From an uncultured Chloroflexota bacterium (GTDB lineage Bacteria > Chloroflexota > Anaerolineae > Aggregatilineales > Phototrophicaceae), in NCBI GenBank assembly GCA_903904765.1, contig CAIVEA010000319.1:1-6365 (forward strand): a DNA stretch of 6,365 bases, written 5' to 3'. The position numbers and the translations under genes are program-made. The notes under the pieces are model-generated. The model did not search any database and was not told the origin of the DNA. It worked only from the letters and a program-made list of their open reading frames with translations. Of this stretch, positions 1 to 5,474 are shown piece by piece. Position 1 is the stretch's first letter; each line of letters begins with the position of its first letter.

Positions 1-239
1 CTCGCTGGCGACCAGCGATGCCAGCCCGCCAGCGCCCCTGCCGATACCCACGATGCAAAGTAGATAGACCCCATGAAGGCGGTGTTGAACGGCTTGAGTG
101 CCCACGGCCACCACGGGCCAACGATGGCTGGCAGGAAGAATAACCCCGCCCCCGACACAAATACCACGCCCGATTCGATCACCGTCACCCAGCGCAGCAG
201 CGCCGATACCTGCGGATTAGAAGATATTTTCGCGGACAT
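1..239 (-). CDS. Partial membrane protein, N-terminal 79 residues, function unknown
   Basis: An open frame on the minus strand starts at ATG 239-237 and runs without a stop off the left edge, so only the N-terminal 79 residues are visible. Residues about 17-40 (WVTVIESGVVFVSGAGLFFL) form a probable first membrane span. A Trp/Pro-rich turn (GPWWPWALKPFN) follows, and residues about 54-72 form a second hydrophobic segment. The start is supported by an AAGG Shine-Dalgarno 6 nt upstream and by a likely promoter at 305-313. The 'WPW-L-P' turn between two spans recalls small integral membrane proteins common in Chloroflexota, but that is from memory and I assign no function. The gene lies downstream of maeB on the same strand but is separated from it by a strong terminator, so it is probably transcribed separately. 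Confidence is high that it is a gene and low on its role. Confidence 0.72.
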   Translation of the reverse strand, partial: MSAKISSNPQVSALLRWVTVIESGVVFVSGAGLFFLPAIVGPWWPWALKPFNTAFMGSIYFASWVSAGALAGWHRWSPA

Positions 240-304
240 CAATAACCTTTCTATGCTCTATTGAAGAGTAAAACGGAAACATGCTATAAAAAAACGTATG
301 AAGC

Positions 305-313
305 AATATAGCA
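305..313 (-). promoter_or_regulatory. Possible extended -10 promoter for the leftmost membrane-protein gene
   Basis: Read on the minus strand, this is TGC-TATATT: an extended -10 'TGn' followed by a hexamer matching TATAAT at 5 of 6 positions. No good -35 box is found 16-18 nt upstream, which is compatible with an extended -10 promoter. Transcription would begin near 298 and give a leader of about 60 nt before the ATG at 239. It lies just downstream of the maeB terminator, where a new transcription unit would be expected. Confidence 0.4.
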
Positions 314-340
314 CACTTTCGCACAGGGTTATCGGGAATC

Positions 341-370
341 AAAAAGGGCATGGGTGCGACCCCATGCCCT
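341..370 (-). terminator. Intrinsic terminator after maeB
   Basis: On the minus strand a perfect 10-bp stem (AGGGCATGGG / CCCATGCCCT; plus-strand arms 345-354 and 361-370) closes a 6-nt loop and is followed by a run of five T residues. It begins 20 nt past the maeB stop codon at 391-393. Stem length, GC content and the T-tract all fit a Rho-independent terminator for leftward transcription. The plus-strand reading ends in no T-run, so it is directional. Confidence 0.93.
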
Positions 371-390
371 CGCGTTGCGAAACGAAACGG

Positions 391-2640
391 CTACCGCGAT
401 TGTGCGTCGGCAGCGGCGACGGCGGCGATGGCAACGATGTCTTCCACATCATCACCCGCCTGTAGGACGTGTACCGGCGCGCCCGTCCCCAGCAGAATTG
501 GGCCGATGGCTTCGGCCTGCCCCAGACGGGCGAGCAACTTGTAGGCGATATTGGCGGCTTCCAAGTCCGGGAATACGAGGATGTTGGCATCCTTCACGTT
601 GCTGAACGGGTAGCGACCTTCGATCAGTTCGGGAACGACAGCCGTATCAGCCTGCATTTCGCCATCCACCGGAATGTCCGGGCGCTTCTGCTGTACCAGT
701 TGCACGGCCTTCGCCACCTTCGAGGTCAGCGCGTGTGGTGTGCTGCCGAAGTTCGAGAACGATAGCATGGCGACACGCGGTTCCAACCCCAGCGTCTTGG
801 CGAAGTCCGCTGCCAGAATAGCGATCTCGGAGAGCATTTCGGCATCCGGGTCAATGTTGACGGTGGCATCCGTGAACAGGTACACGCGCCCCTTCACCAC
901 CATGATGTACACGCCACTGGCAACCTTCGCGCCCTTGCGGGTGTGGAAGATTTGCAACGCCGGACGGATAACATCCGGGTAGTCATGTGCGCGCCCGTTC
1001 ACATACGCATCGGCATCGCCCTGATGCAGCATCATCAGGCCGTATACGGTGCGGTTGCTGACCATACGGGCTGCATCGGCGCGGGTCAAGCCCTTGCGCT
1101 GACGCATGGCATACAGCGCCTCTTCATACTGCGTATGCTTGGCCTGATCGGTGTACGGTTCGATGATGCTGGGCTTGAAGTCCATGCCCAGTTCAGCAAT
1201 TTTCTGCTGAATGGCCTGCACGTTGCCCAGCAGGATGGGCAGACCAATGCCATCTTCCTGCACCTGTGCGGCTGCGCGGATGATGCGTGCATCGTCGCCT
1301 TCGGGGAACACAATGCGCTGCGGCTTGCCAGCGCGGGCGCGGTTGATGATGTTGGAACGCACCTCGCGCCCCAGACCCTGACGGCGGATCAGTTCCTTGC
1401 GATAGGCATCCAGATCAATCTGCCGACGCGCCACGCCACTCTTCATGGCAGCTTCCGCCACAGCCGGAGCCAGCCACAGCAGAACGCGGGGGTCAAGCGG
1501 CTTGGGGATGAGGTATTCGCGCCCGAACTTGAGCGATGTCAGGCCGTAGGCGGTCAGCACGCTATCCGGCACATCTTCGTGCGCCAGCGCCGCCAACCCG
1601 CGAGAGGCTGCCATCTTCATTTCTTCATTGATGGTGCTGGCATACACATCCAGCGCACCACGGAAGATGAACGGGAAGCCCAGCACATTGTTGATCTGGT
1701 TGGCATAGTCGCTGCGGCCTGTGCCGATGATGGCATCGGGACGGACGGCCAGCGCCTCCTCCGGCATAATTTCGGGAGTGGGGTTCGCCAGTGCAAAGAT
1801 CAAGGGCGTATCCGCCATTGACTTGACCATTTCTGGCTTCAGTGCGCCCGCCGCCGACAGGCCGAGGAATACGTCTGCGCCCACGCAGGCTTCTGCCAGT
1901 GTGCGTGCCTCGGTCTTGACGACAAAACGCGCCTTATATTCGTTGATACCTTCCTGACGGCCTTCGTACAGCACACCCTTCGTATCCGCCATGATGATGT
2001 TTTCGCGGCGAACACCGAGGGTGATATAGAACTCGCCAGTGGCGATGGCGCTCGCACCTGCGCCGTTGATGACCACTTTCAGGTCTTCCAGCTTCTTGCC
2101 GGTGATTTCGCAGGCGTTCAGCAGCGCAGCGCCGGAGATGATGGCTGTGCCGTGCTGATCGTCATGGAACACCGGAATCGGTAGTTCAGCACGCAGACGG
2201 CGCTCGATCTCAAAGCATTCCGGGGCTTTGATGTCTTCCAGATTGATACCGCCGAACGTGGGGGCAATCGCCCGCACAACGGTGATGATTTCTTCGACAT
2301 TGTGCGAGTTGACTTCGATATCGAACACATCAATATCGGCAAATCGCTTAAAAAGTACGCCCTTGCCTTCCATAACGGGCTTGGAAGCCAGCGGCCCACG
2401 ATCACCGAGGCCCAGAATGGCCGTGCCATTGGAGATGACCGCGACCAGATTGCTCTTGGCGGTCAGTTCATACGCGGTCAGCGGGTCGCGCTCCACTTCC
2501 AGCACGGCATCCGCCACACCGGGCGAATAGGCCAGCGAAAGATCGCGCTGAGTGGCGAGGGGTTTGGTGGGGGTGACTTCGATCTTGCCCGGTCGTCCCA
2601 TCCGATGATAGGCGAGGGCATCCTGCTTGGTGATAGCCAT
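391..2640 (-). CDS. maeB: NADP-dependent malic enzyme with C-terminal phosphotransacetylase-like domain (MaeB)
   Basis: This enzyme decarboxylates malate oxidatively to pyruvate and CO2 with reduction of NAD(P)+, in the cytoplasm. The 749 residues match the usual length of MaeB-type hybrids (about 750-760). The N-terminal malic domain begins with [19 protein letters not shown] (residues about 24-43, likely catalytic Tyr38). It continues with MEGKGVLFK (Lys93, candidate catalytic lysine), INLEDIKAP (metal ligands Glu135/Asp136) and [10 protein letters not shown] (Asp160/Asp161). The dinucleotide site is GAGASA at 193-198, followed by ANPTPEI and TGRSDY-NQ-NNVL. Residues about 438-749 form the phosphotransacetylase-like domain ([42 protein letters not shown]). 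In characterised MaeB proteins this domain is regulatory, including response to acetyl-CoA, and is not known to act as a phosphotransacetylase. The SNFGS sequence follows MaeB and not true Pta. AAGGAG sits 9 nt before the ATG. NADP preference is inferred from family only. The gene is monocistronic, with its own terminator. Confidence 0.97.
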   Translation of the reverse strand: MAITKQDALAYHRMGRPGKIEVTPTKPLATQRDLSLAYSPGVADAVLEVERDPLTAYELTAKSNLVAVISNGTAILGLGDRGPLASKPVMEGKGVLFKRFADIDVFDIEVNSHNVEEIITVVRAIAPTFGGINLEDIKAPECFEIERRLRAELPIPVFHDDQHGTAIISGAALLNACEITGKKLEDLKVVINGAGASAIATGEFYITLGVRRENIIMADTKGVLYEGRQEGINEYKARFVVKTEARTLAEACVGADVFLGLSAAGALKPEMVKSMADTPLIFALANPTPEIMPEEALAVRPDAIIGTGRSDYANQINNVLGFPFIFRGALDVYASTINEEMKMAASRGLAALAHEDVPDSVLTAYGLTSLKFGREYLIPKPLDPRVLLWLAPAVAEAAMKSGVARRQIDLDAYRKELIRRQGLGREVRSNIINRARAGKPQRIVFPEGDDARIIRAAAQVQEDGIGLPILLGNVQAIQQKIAELGMDFKPSIIEPYTDQAKHTQYEEALYAMRQRKGLTRADAARMVSNRTVYGLMMLHQGDADAYVNGRAHDYPDVIRPALQIFHTRKGAKVASGVYIMVVKGRVYLFTDATVNIDPDAEMLSEIAILAADFAKTLGLEPRVAMLSFSNFGSTPHALTSKVAKAVQLVQQKRPDIPVDGEMQADTAVVPELIEGRYPFSNVKDANILVFPDLEAANIAYKLLARLGQAEAIGPILLGTGAPVHVLQAGDDVEDIVAIAAVAAADAQSR

Positions 2641-2649
2641 TGTGATCTG

Positions 2650-2657
2650 CTCCTTCT
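2650..2657 (-). promoter_or_regulatory. Shine-Dalgarno of maeB
   Basis: The minus strand reads AGAAGGAG, a near-consensus ribosome binding site whose core ends 9 nt before the ATG at 2640-2638. It fixes the maeB start, and the protein from that ATG begins in register with known MaeB N-termini. Confidence 0.85.
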
Positions 2658-2668
2658 ATGCCTCAATC

Positions 2669-2674
2669 ATTGTA
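2669..2674 (-). promoter_or_regulatory. Possible -10 box for maeB
   Basis: The minus strand reads TACAAT, 5 of 6 to the sigma-70 -10 consensus and about 29 nt before the maeB ATG. No recognisable -35 box lies 16-18 nt upstream, so it would be a weak or activator-dependent promoter. Another candidate is TTGTCA inside the inner inverted repeat, with a poor CATTCT 17 nt downstream. I cannot decide between them. Confidence 0.25.
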
Positions 2675-2679
2675 AACCC

Positions 2680-2747
2680 GTGTGAGAGAATGGGAGGATG
2701 TCATTCCCATGACAATCCTCATGAATCGCGCCCGAAGAATCTCACAC
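2680..2747. promoter_or_regulatory. Nested inverted repeats between maeB and the divergent gene (candidate operator)
   Basis: Two concentric inverted repeats are visible. The outer pair is GTGTGAGA (2680-2687) and TCTCACAC (2740-2747), 8 bp exact. The inner pair is GAGGATGTCAT (2694-2704) and ATGACAATCCTC (2709-2720), complementary over 11 pairs with one unpaired base and a 4-nt TCCC spacer; its core is TGTCAT-N4-ATGACA. The symmetry lies in the divergent intergenic region, 40-107 bp upstream of the maeB start and 100-167 bp upstream of the 2847 start. It has no T-run on either strand, so it is not an intrinsic terminator. A dimeric regulator site is the simplest reading; the regulator family is not recognisable. 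Confidence 0.45.
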
Positions 2748-2807
2748 CTGACCGACTACCCTAAAAAATCCCCGAATGTGGAACGATTAAATTGAGGTTA
2801 TTATAGG

Positions 2808-2813
2808 TGTAAT
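2808..2813 (+). promoter_or_regulatory. Tentative -10 box for the 129-aa protein gene
   Basis: TGTAAT matches TATAAT at 5 of 6 positions and lies in an AT-rich stretch (2785-2815) of an otherwise GC-rich region, 33 nt before the ATG at 2847. No convincing -35 hexamer is found at standard spacing, so the assignment is weak. Confidence 0.25.
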
Positions 2814-2846
2814 GTGTAGGCTGCGTATCCAATGGAGGCATAATAG

Positions 2847-3236
2847 ATGCCGGTCACAGTCGAATGGGATAACCCTGAAAAAACCATTATGCGGATGGCG
2901 ATGATCGGGCGCTGGACATGGGATGAAGCCTACGAAGCGCAGGTCAAAGGCGATGTCATGATTAACGCGGTAGCGCATCCAGTGGGGGCGATTGTGGATA
3001 TGCGCGAAAGTTCCGGCATCCCCCTGTCGGCGATGGCGAACGCACGCGGCATGACGCAAAAGCAGAACGACTATACCCGCATCACCGTATTTCTGGGGGC
3101 GAATCCGTTCTTTCTGTCGCTGTGGAATGTGTTCCGCAAGGTGTATGGGGCGCTGCACAAAAGCCAGAGTTACACGTTCGTCACCACGTTAGAAGAAGCG
3201 CATCAGTTCATTCACGACAATTTGCCAAAGACTTGA
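2847..3236 (+). CDS. Small soluble protein, possibly SpoIIAA/STAS-like fold, function unknown
   Basis: This is a 129-residue protein without signal peptide or membrane span. GGAGG 8 nt before the ATG gives a firm start. The order of predicted elements suggests a small alpha/beta fold: a strand at VTVEWD (3-8), a strand at about 13-20, a helix beginning at WTWDEAYEA (23-31), a strand VGAIVDM (46-52), a strand ITVFLGA (79-85), and an ending FVTTLEEAHQFI (111-122). The last motif resembles the C-terminal helix of SpoIIAA-like/STAS proteins ('F-xx-LEEA'). An ESSG segment (54-57) superficially recalls the phosphoserine loop of anti-anti-sigma factors, but the context is too weak to claim phosphorylation. 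Similar short proteins starting 'MPV-VEWDN' are, as I recall, common and uncharacterised in Chloroflexota. It is divergent from maeB. No kinase, phosphatase or sigma-factor partner is in the window, so no role is assigned. Confidence 0.8.
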   Translation: MPVTVEWDNPEKTIMRMAMIGRWTWDEAYEAQVKGDVMINAVAHPVGAIVDMRESSGIPLSAMANARGMTQKQNDYTRITVFLGANPFFLSLWNVFRKVYGALHKSQSYTFVTTLEEAHQFIHDNLPKT

Positions 3237-3254
3237 TCGCTGCCCATCCGTCCC

Positions 3255-3283
3255 CTGACCAGCGCGGGCGAATAAGCTATAAT
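3255..3283 (+). promoter_or_regulatory. Sigma-70-type promoter for the Pro/Thr-rich membrane protein gene
   Basis: CTGACC (3255-3260, 4 of 6 to TTGACA) is separated by 17 nt from a perfect TATAAT (3278-3283). Expected transcription start is near 3290. The -10 box contains the A and T of the upstream ATG at 3282, so that ATG would not be on the transcript. The promoter sits immediately after the stop of the preceding gene (3234-3236). Confidence 0.7.
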
Positions 3284-3320
3284 GGACGCAGCAAGCGGGA
3301 TAGAGAAAAGGGTGCGCGGC

Positions 3321-3758
3321 GTGACCATCAGCAAACGACAGGCAGCAGAACGGCGCCGCCACAACTGGCGCATGGTTTTGATTACCATTATCGTCATCAC
3401 CCTTCCGTTCTACTGCGTCGGTTTCGTGCTGTGGGGAACGGCTTCCCCCAAAGTCACCCCAACTCCGGCAGGACAGGGGACGGTCATCCCCTCGATTCCC
3501 ACGTTGACCGCCACACCATCCCCCAGTGCCACGCCGATGGGCTTTGTCATCAGCATAACCCCGTTTGTGACCTTACCCGGTACGGAGATATTCCCGTCAC
3601 TGGCCGCGCCCACGCAGATGCTGCCGACGGCCTATCTCTCGCCCACACCGCCGCCACTGCCCACCAACCCGCCACCGCCGACAGTGGCGCTGCCCACACA
3701 GCCGCCGTTCCCGACTGCGCCGGTCATCACCAACACGCCGTTGCCGTTCGACCCGTAA
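3321..3758 (+). CDS. Single-pass membrane protein with Pro/Thr-rich extracytoplasmic tail
   Basis: The chosen start is GTG 3321, preceded by AAAAGGG (3306-3312) with 8-nt spacing, giving 145 residues. An in-frame ATG at 3282 would add 13 residues, but it lacks a ribosome site and overlaps the -10 box. The N-terminus is strongly basic (KRQAAERRRHNWR), followed by one hydrophobic span at about residues 18-39 (MVLITIIVITLPFYCVGFVL). By the positive-inside rule the N-terminus is cytoplasmic and the remaining roughly 105 residues are outside. That tail is rich in Pro, Thr and Ser (VTPTPAG, TATPSPSATP, SPTPPPLPTNPPPP) and probably unstructured, like a stalk or spacer. It has no LPXTG motif, lipobox or recognisable domain. 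Such tails can be O-glycosylated, but nothing here proves it. Another frame across the same bases is open for longer, but its His/Arg-rich product looks artefactual. Function unknown. Confidence 0.72.
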   Translation: MTISKRQAAERRRHNWRMVLITIIVITLPFYCVGFVLWGTASPKVTPTPAGQGTVIPSIPTLTATPSPSATPMGFVISITPFVTLPGTEIFPSLAAPTQMLPTAYLSPTPPPLPTNPPPPTVALPTQPPFPTAPVITNTPLPFDP

Positions 3759-3760
3759 AC

Positions 3761-3797
3761 AACACTTCTCCTTCAGGACGAAAGATAGGGGATTCTT
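3761..3797 (+). repeat. Degenerate copy of a dispersed palindromic repeat
   Basis: Bases 3761-3784 match 6323-6346 at 20 of 24 positions (AACaCTTCTCC then TCAGG). Bases 3784-3797 (GATAGGGGATTCTT) match the reverse complement of 6351-6364 at 13 of 14. The two halves are therefore shared with the right-edge repeat, but the second is inverted relative to the first. The copy lies in the gap after the Pro/Thr-rich protein stop (3756-3758). A weak hairpin (CTT...CCT-TC-AGG...AAG) is possible, but no T-run follows it, so I do not call a terminator. Bases 3798-3829 hold nothing else I can name. Confidence 0.5.
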
Positions 3798-3829
3798 CGC
3801 GGATTCTCATCACCCCCGCGTGGCGGAGG

Positions 3830-3858
3830 TTGTTCTGCGGACGCATCCCCGTTACACT
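3830..3858 (+). promoter_or_regulatory. Possible promoter for the DinB-dtd operon
   Basis: TTGTTC (3830-3835) lies 17 nt before TACACT (3853-3858, 4 of 6 to TATAAT). Transcription would start near 3865 and give a short leader to the ribosome site AGGA (3874-3877) and the ATG at 3888. The hexamers are mediocre, but the position is right for the first gene of the operon. Confidence 0.35.
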
Positions 3859-3887
3859 TCTCACATCATCAACAGGAATATTTGGTT

Positions 3888-4433
3888 ATGGTCACGCCGC
3901 TTAAACGTGAATATCGCTATCTCGATAGTGACGCAGACCGCGAGGCTTTCATCGCGGATATGCGCCGTGTGCGGCAAGACGTGATCGCCTTCGCCCGTTC
4001 CGTCCCCACCGATCAGTGGTACACGCCGCGTTACAGCGGTTGGACGCTGGCCGCCATGCTCGGTCATTTGCAGATGATGGACACGCTCACCTACTGGCAG
4101 GTGCAACTGGGGGCGATGGGCGTAGCGCTGCCGCTGTCGGAAGGGATGCTGCACCAGTTCAACGGTCTGATGAGCCGCGTTTTTGAGAAGCGACAGGTGG
4201 AAACCACGCTCAAAGGCATCGAAAAGAGCGAACATAAGCTGTGCGAGTACGTCAAACGCCTGCCGATGGGACGCTATAGCAAGCTGGTGTACGATCCGGC
4301 GCTCAGCCAGTATTTGACCGTCGAACAGGCCATGCAAGAGTTCTTTCTGTACCACTGGCGCGAACATCTCGATACGCTGTGCGGCAAGGACGATCAACCG
4401 TTCATCGAGCCGCCCATGCCCAATACGGTGTAA
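3888..4433 (+). CDS. DinB-like four-helix-bundle protein
   Basis: This is a 181-residue, mostly helical soluble protein of DinB/YfiT-type length. The first recognisable block is [15 protein letters not shown] (51-65), where His60 is in the place of the first metal-binding His of the superfamily. The last is [13 protein letters not shown] (152-164), an H-x3-H pair (His156, His160) typical of the final helix that completes the His triad. Members of this superfamily bind a divalent metal and include thiol-dependent transferases and isomerases as well as damage-inducible proteins of unknown activity. They are unrelated to DNA polymerase IV, also called DinB. No substrate can be assigned. AGGA (3874-3877) is 10 nt before ATG 3888; a TTG at 3882 is in frame but too close to that site. 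This is the first gene of the operon; its stop is 1 nt before dtd, suggesting coupled translation. Confidence 0.75.
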   Translation: MVTPLKREYRYLDSDADREAFIADMRRVRQDVIAFARSVPTDQWYTPRYSGWTLAAMLGHLQMMDTLTYWQVQLGAMGVALPLSEGMLHQFNGLMSRVFEKRQVETTLKGIEKSEHKLCEYVKRLPMGRYSKLVYDPALSQYLTVEQAMQEFFLYHWREHLDTLCGKDDQPFIEPPMPNTV

Positions 4434-4434
4434 C

Positions 4435-4890
4435 ATGCGCGTTCTTCTCCAACGGGTATCCAGCGGCAGTGTGACGGTCGAAGGGCAAATTGTGGGTGCG
4501 GTGGAGCGTGGCTATGTGGCGTTGGTGGGCGTGACGCACAGCGATACTGCCGCCGATGCCGATGCGCTGGCACGTAAAACGGTACATCTGCGCGTGTTTG
4601 AGGACGAAGCCGGCAAGATGAACCGTTCGCTGCTGGATTGCGGCGGCGGGGTGCTGGTCGTGTCGCAGTTCACGCTGTACGCCGACACGCGCCGGGGTCG
4701 CCGTCCGGCCTTTACCGAGGCCGCCCGCCCTGAACTGGCTGCCCCGCTGGTGGAACGCTTCGCACAGACCTTGCGCGACGAGGGCGTGCCATCGGTGCAG
4801 ATGGGCGTGTTCGGCGCGATGATGCAGGTCGCCATCCACAACGACGGGCCGGTGACGATCATGCTAGAAAGCGGCGCGGGCGCATCATGA
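4435..4890 (+). CDS. dtd: D-aminoacyl-tRNA deacylase (D-Tyr-tRNA deacylase)
   Basis: Dtd hydrolyses the ester bond of D-aminoacyl-tRNAs (and Gly-tRNA(Ala) in studied bacterial enzymes), freeing tRNA that was charged with the wrong enantiomer; it acts as a cytoplasmic homodimer. The 151 residues match the family length (about 145-150). Diagnostic features are the N-terminus [15 protein letters not shown], the SQFTL motif at 77-81, and the cross-subunit Gly-cisPro motif NDGPVT at 136-141 (Gly138-Pro139). RRGRRPAF at 86-93 and GVFGAMM at 124-130 occur at the expected places; position 129 is Met where many bacterial family members have Asp. The gene starts 1 nt after the DinB-like stop and has no strong ribosome site, so coupling to the upstream gene is likely. 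Its TGA overlaps the ATG of the next gene by 4 nt. Identification is secure. Confidence 0.97.
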   Translation: MRVLLQRVSSGSVTVEGQIVGAVERGYVALVGVTHSDTAADADALARKTVHLRVFEDEAGKMNRSLLDCGGGVLVVSQFTLYADTRRGRRPAFTEAARPELAAPLVERFAQTLRDEGVPSVQMGVFGAMMQVAIHNDGPVTIMLESGAGAS

Positions 4891-5171
4891 TTGCCATTAT
4901 GCTCAATGCGGCTTTCGGCGCGGGTTTTCTGGCCTTCTCGTTCACTGCGCTGCGCCGGGGCTGGCCGTTCGCCCGCAGCGGTTGGCTGGCGATCCAGACC
5001 AGCACCGCTAATCCGCACTTTCGCCAGAGCGTTGAGCGCCGCCACGCCATCAGCGAAGGTGGGCGCTTCCTGATCGCCGGCCTGATGTGGTTGGGCGCGG
5101 GTGTGGGGTGTATCTTGCTCGGCGCATATTTTACCCTGCAAGCTGTCATCCTCATGCGTTCCGGCGTGTAG
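4887..5171 (+). CDS. Small two-span membrane protein, function unknown
   Basis: This 94-residue protein begins at the ATG inside the ATGA overlap with dtd (4887-4890), which argues for coupled translation. It has a hydrophobic N-terminal segment (residues about 2-21, [20 protein letters not shown]), then a basic loop of about 40 residues ([11 protein letters not shown]...FRQSVERRH), and a second hydrophobic segment (about 61-89, [20 protein letters not shown] onward). The basic loop should be cytoplasmic, placing both termini outside. There is no recognisable domain, lipobox or catalytic motif. Its place between dtd and other membrane genes indicates co-expression, not necessarily shared function. 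Confidence 0.72.
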   Translation: MIAIMLNAAFGAGFLAFSFTALRRGWPFARSGWLAIQTSTANPHFRQSVERRHAISEGGRFLIAGLMWLGAGVGCILLGAYFTLQAVILMRSGV

Positions 5172-5183
5172 CTGCACGATACG

Positions 5184-5474
5184 ATGGATGACCCCACACC
5201 GCCCCCGTTGCCCGAAGTGCCGCTGATCCGTCTGCGCGGGCGCTTTACCGCGTGGGACGATGCGCCGCCGCCGGAGGGCTACGATCTGCCGGACACGGCG
5301 GACGATGACGCGGACGACCCCGCCCCCCGCTGGACAGTCTGGCGCGTGCTGACGCTGCTGGTGCTTATTCTCACGCTGCTGGCTTTCATCACTTACACCC
5401 TCGCGCCCCTCATCACTTCGTTCACGCAACCCGCGCCGCCCCCGCCGCTGATTCTGCCGGGTGGTCGTGCATGA
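5184..5474 (+). CDS. Small single-pass membrane protein with acidic Pro-rich N-terminus
   Basis: This is a 96-residue protein. The N-terminal 50 residues are Pro- and Asp-rich (DDPTPPPLPEVP, then DTADDDADD at 37-45). One hydrophobic span follows at about 53-76 (VWRVLTLLVLILTLLAFITY) and then a short Pro-rich tail (PAPPPPLILPGG). Arg residues just before the span (49, 54) suggest a cytoplasmic N-terminus. No Shine-Dalgarno is evident; the gap from the previous stop is 12 nt, so re-initiation is likely. Its TGA overlaps the ATG of the glycosyltransferase by 4 nt. It has no recognisable family. The tight linkage, hydrophobic span and in-register overlap support it as a real gene. Confidence 0.65.
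   Translation: MDDPTPPPLPEVPLIRLRGRFTAWDDAPPPEGYDLPDTADDDADDPAPRWTVWRVLTLLVLILTLLAFITYTLAPLITSFTQPAPPPPLILPGGRA

Noticed and set aside
391..1330. A true phosphotransacetylase activity for the C-terminal domain of MaeB
   Set aside because: The loop reads SNFGS as in malic-enzyme fusions and not the S-T-x-G-S type of genuine Pta; family knowledge points to a regulatory role.
943..1821. A 292-codon open frame on the plus strand
   Set aside because: It lies wholly antisense to maeB, whose protein is conserved end to end. The product is His/Gln/Ala-rich without family features, as expected of a GC-rich antisense frame.
3801..3850. Intrinsic terminator after the Pro/Thr-rich protein gene
   Set aside because: Short GC-rich complementarities exist (CCGCGTGGCGG), but there is no stable long stem and no T-run.
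3882..3887. TTG at 3882 as start of the DinB-like gene
   Set aside because: AGGA at 3874-3877 would be only 4 nt away, against 10 nt for ATG 3888; ATG is also the commoner start.
3122..3904. A 260-codon open frame on the plus strand overlapping the Pro/Thr-rich protein gene
   Set aside because: It starts inside the preceding gene and gives a His/Arg/Ser-rich product. The competing frame has promoter, ribosome site, a clean membrane span and a coherent Pro/Thr tail.
4512..5429. A 305-codon open frame on the minus strand
   Set aside because: It is antisense to dtd and the two small membrane genes. The product is Arg/Gln/Ser-rich and lacks domains, while the plus-strand frames include the unmistakable dtd and have ATGA junctions.
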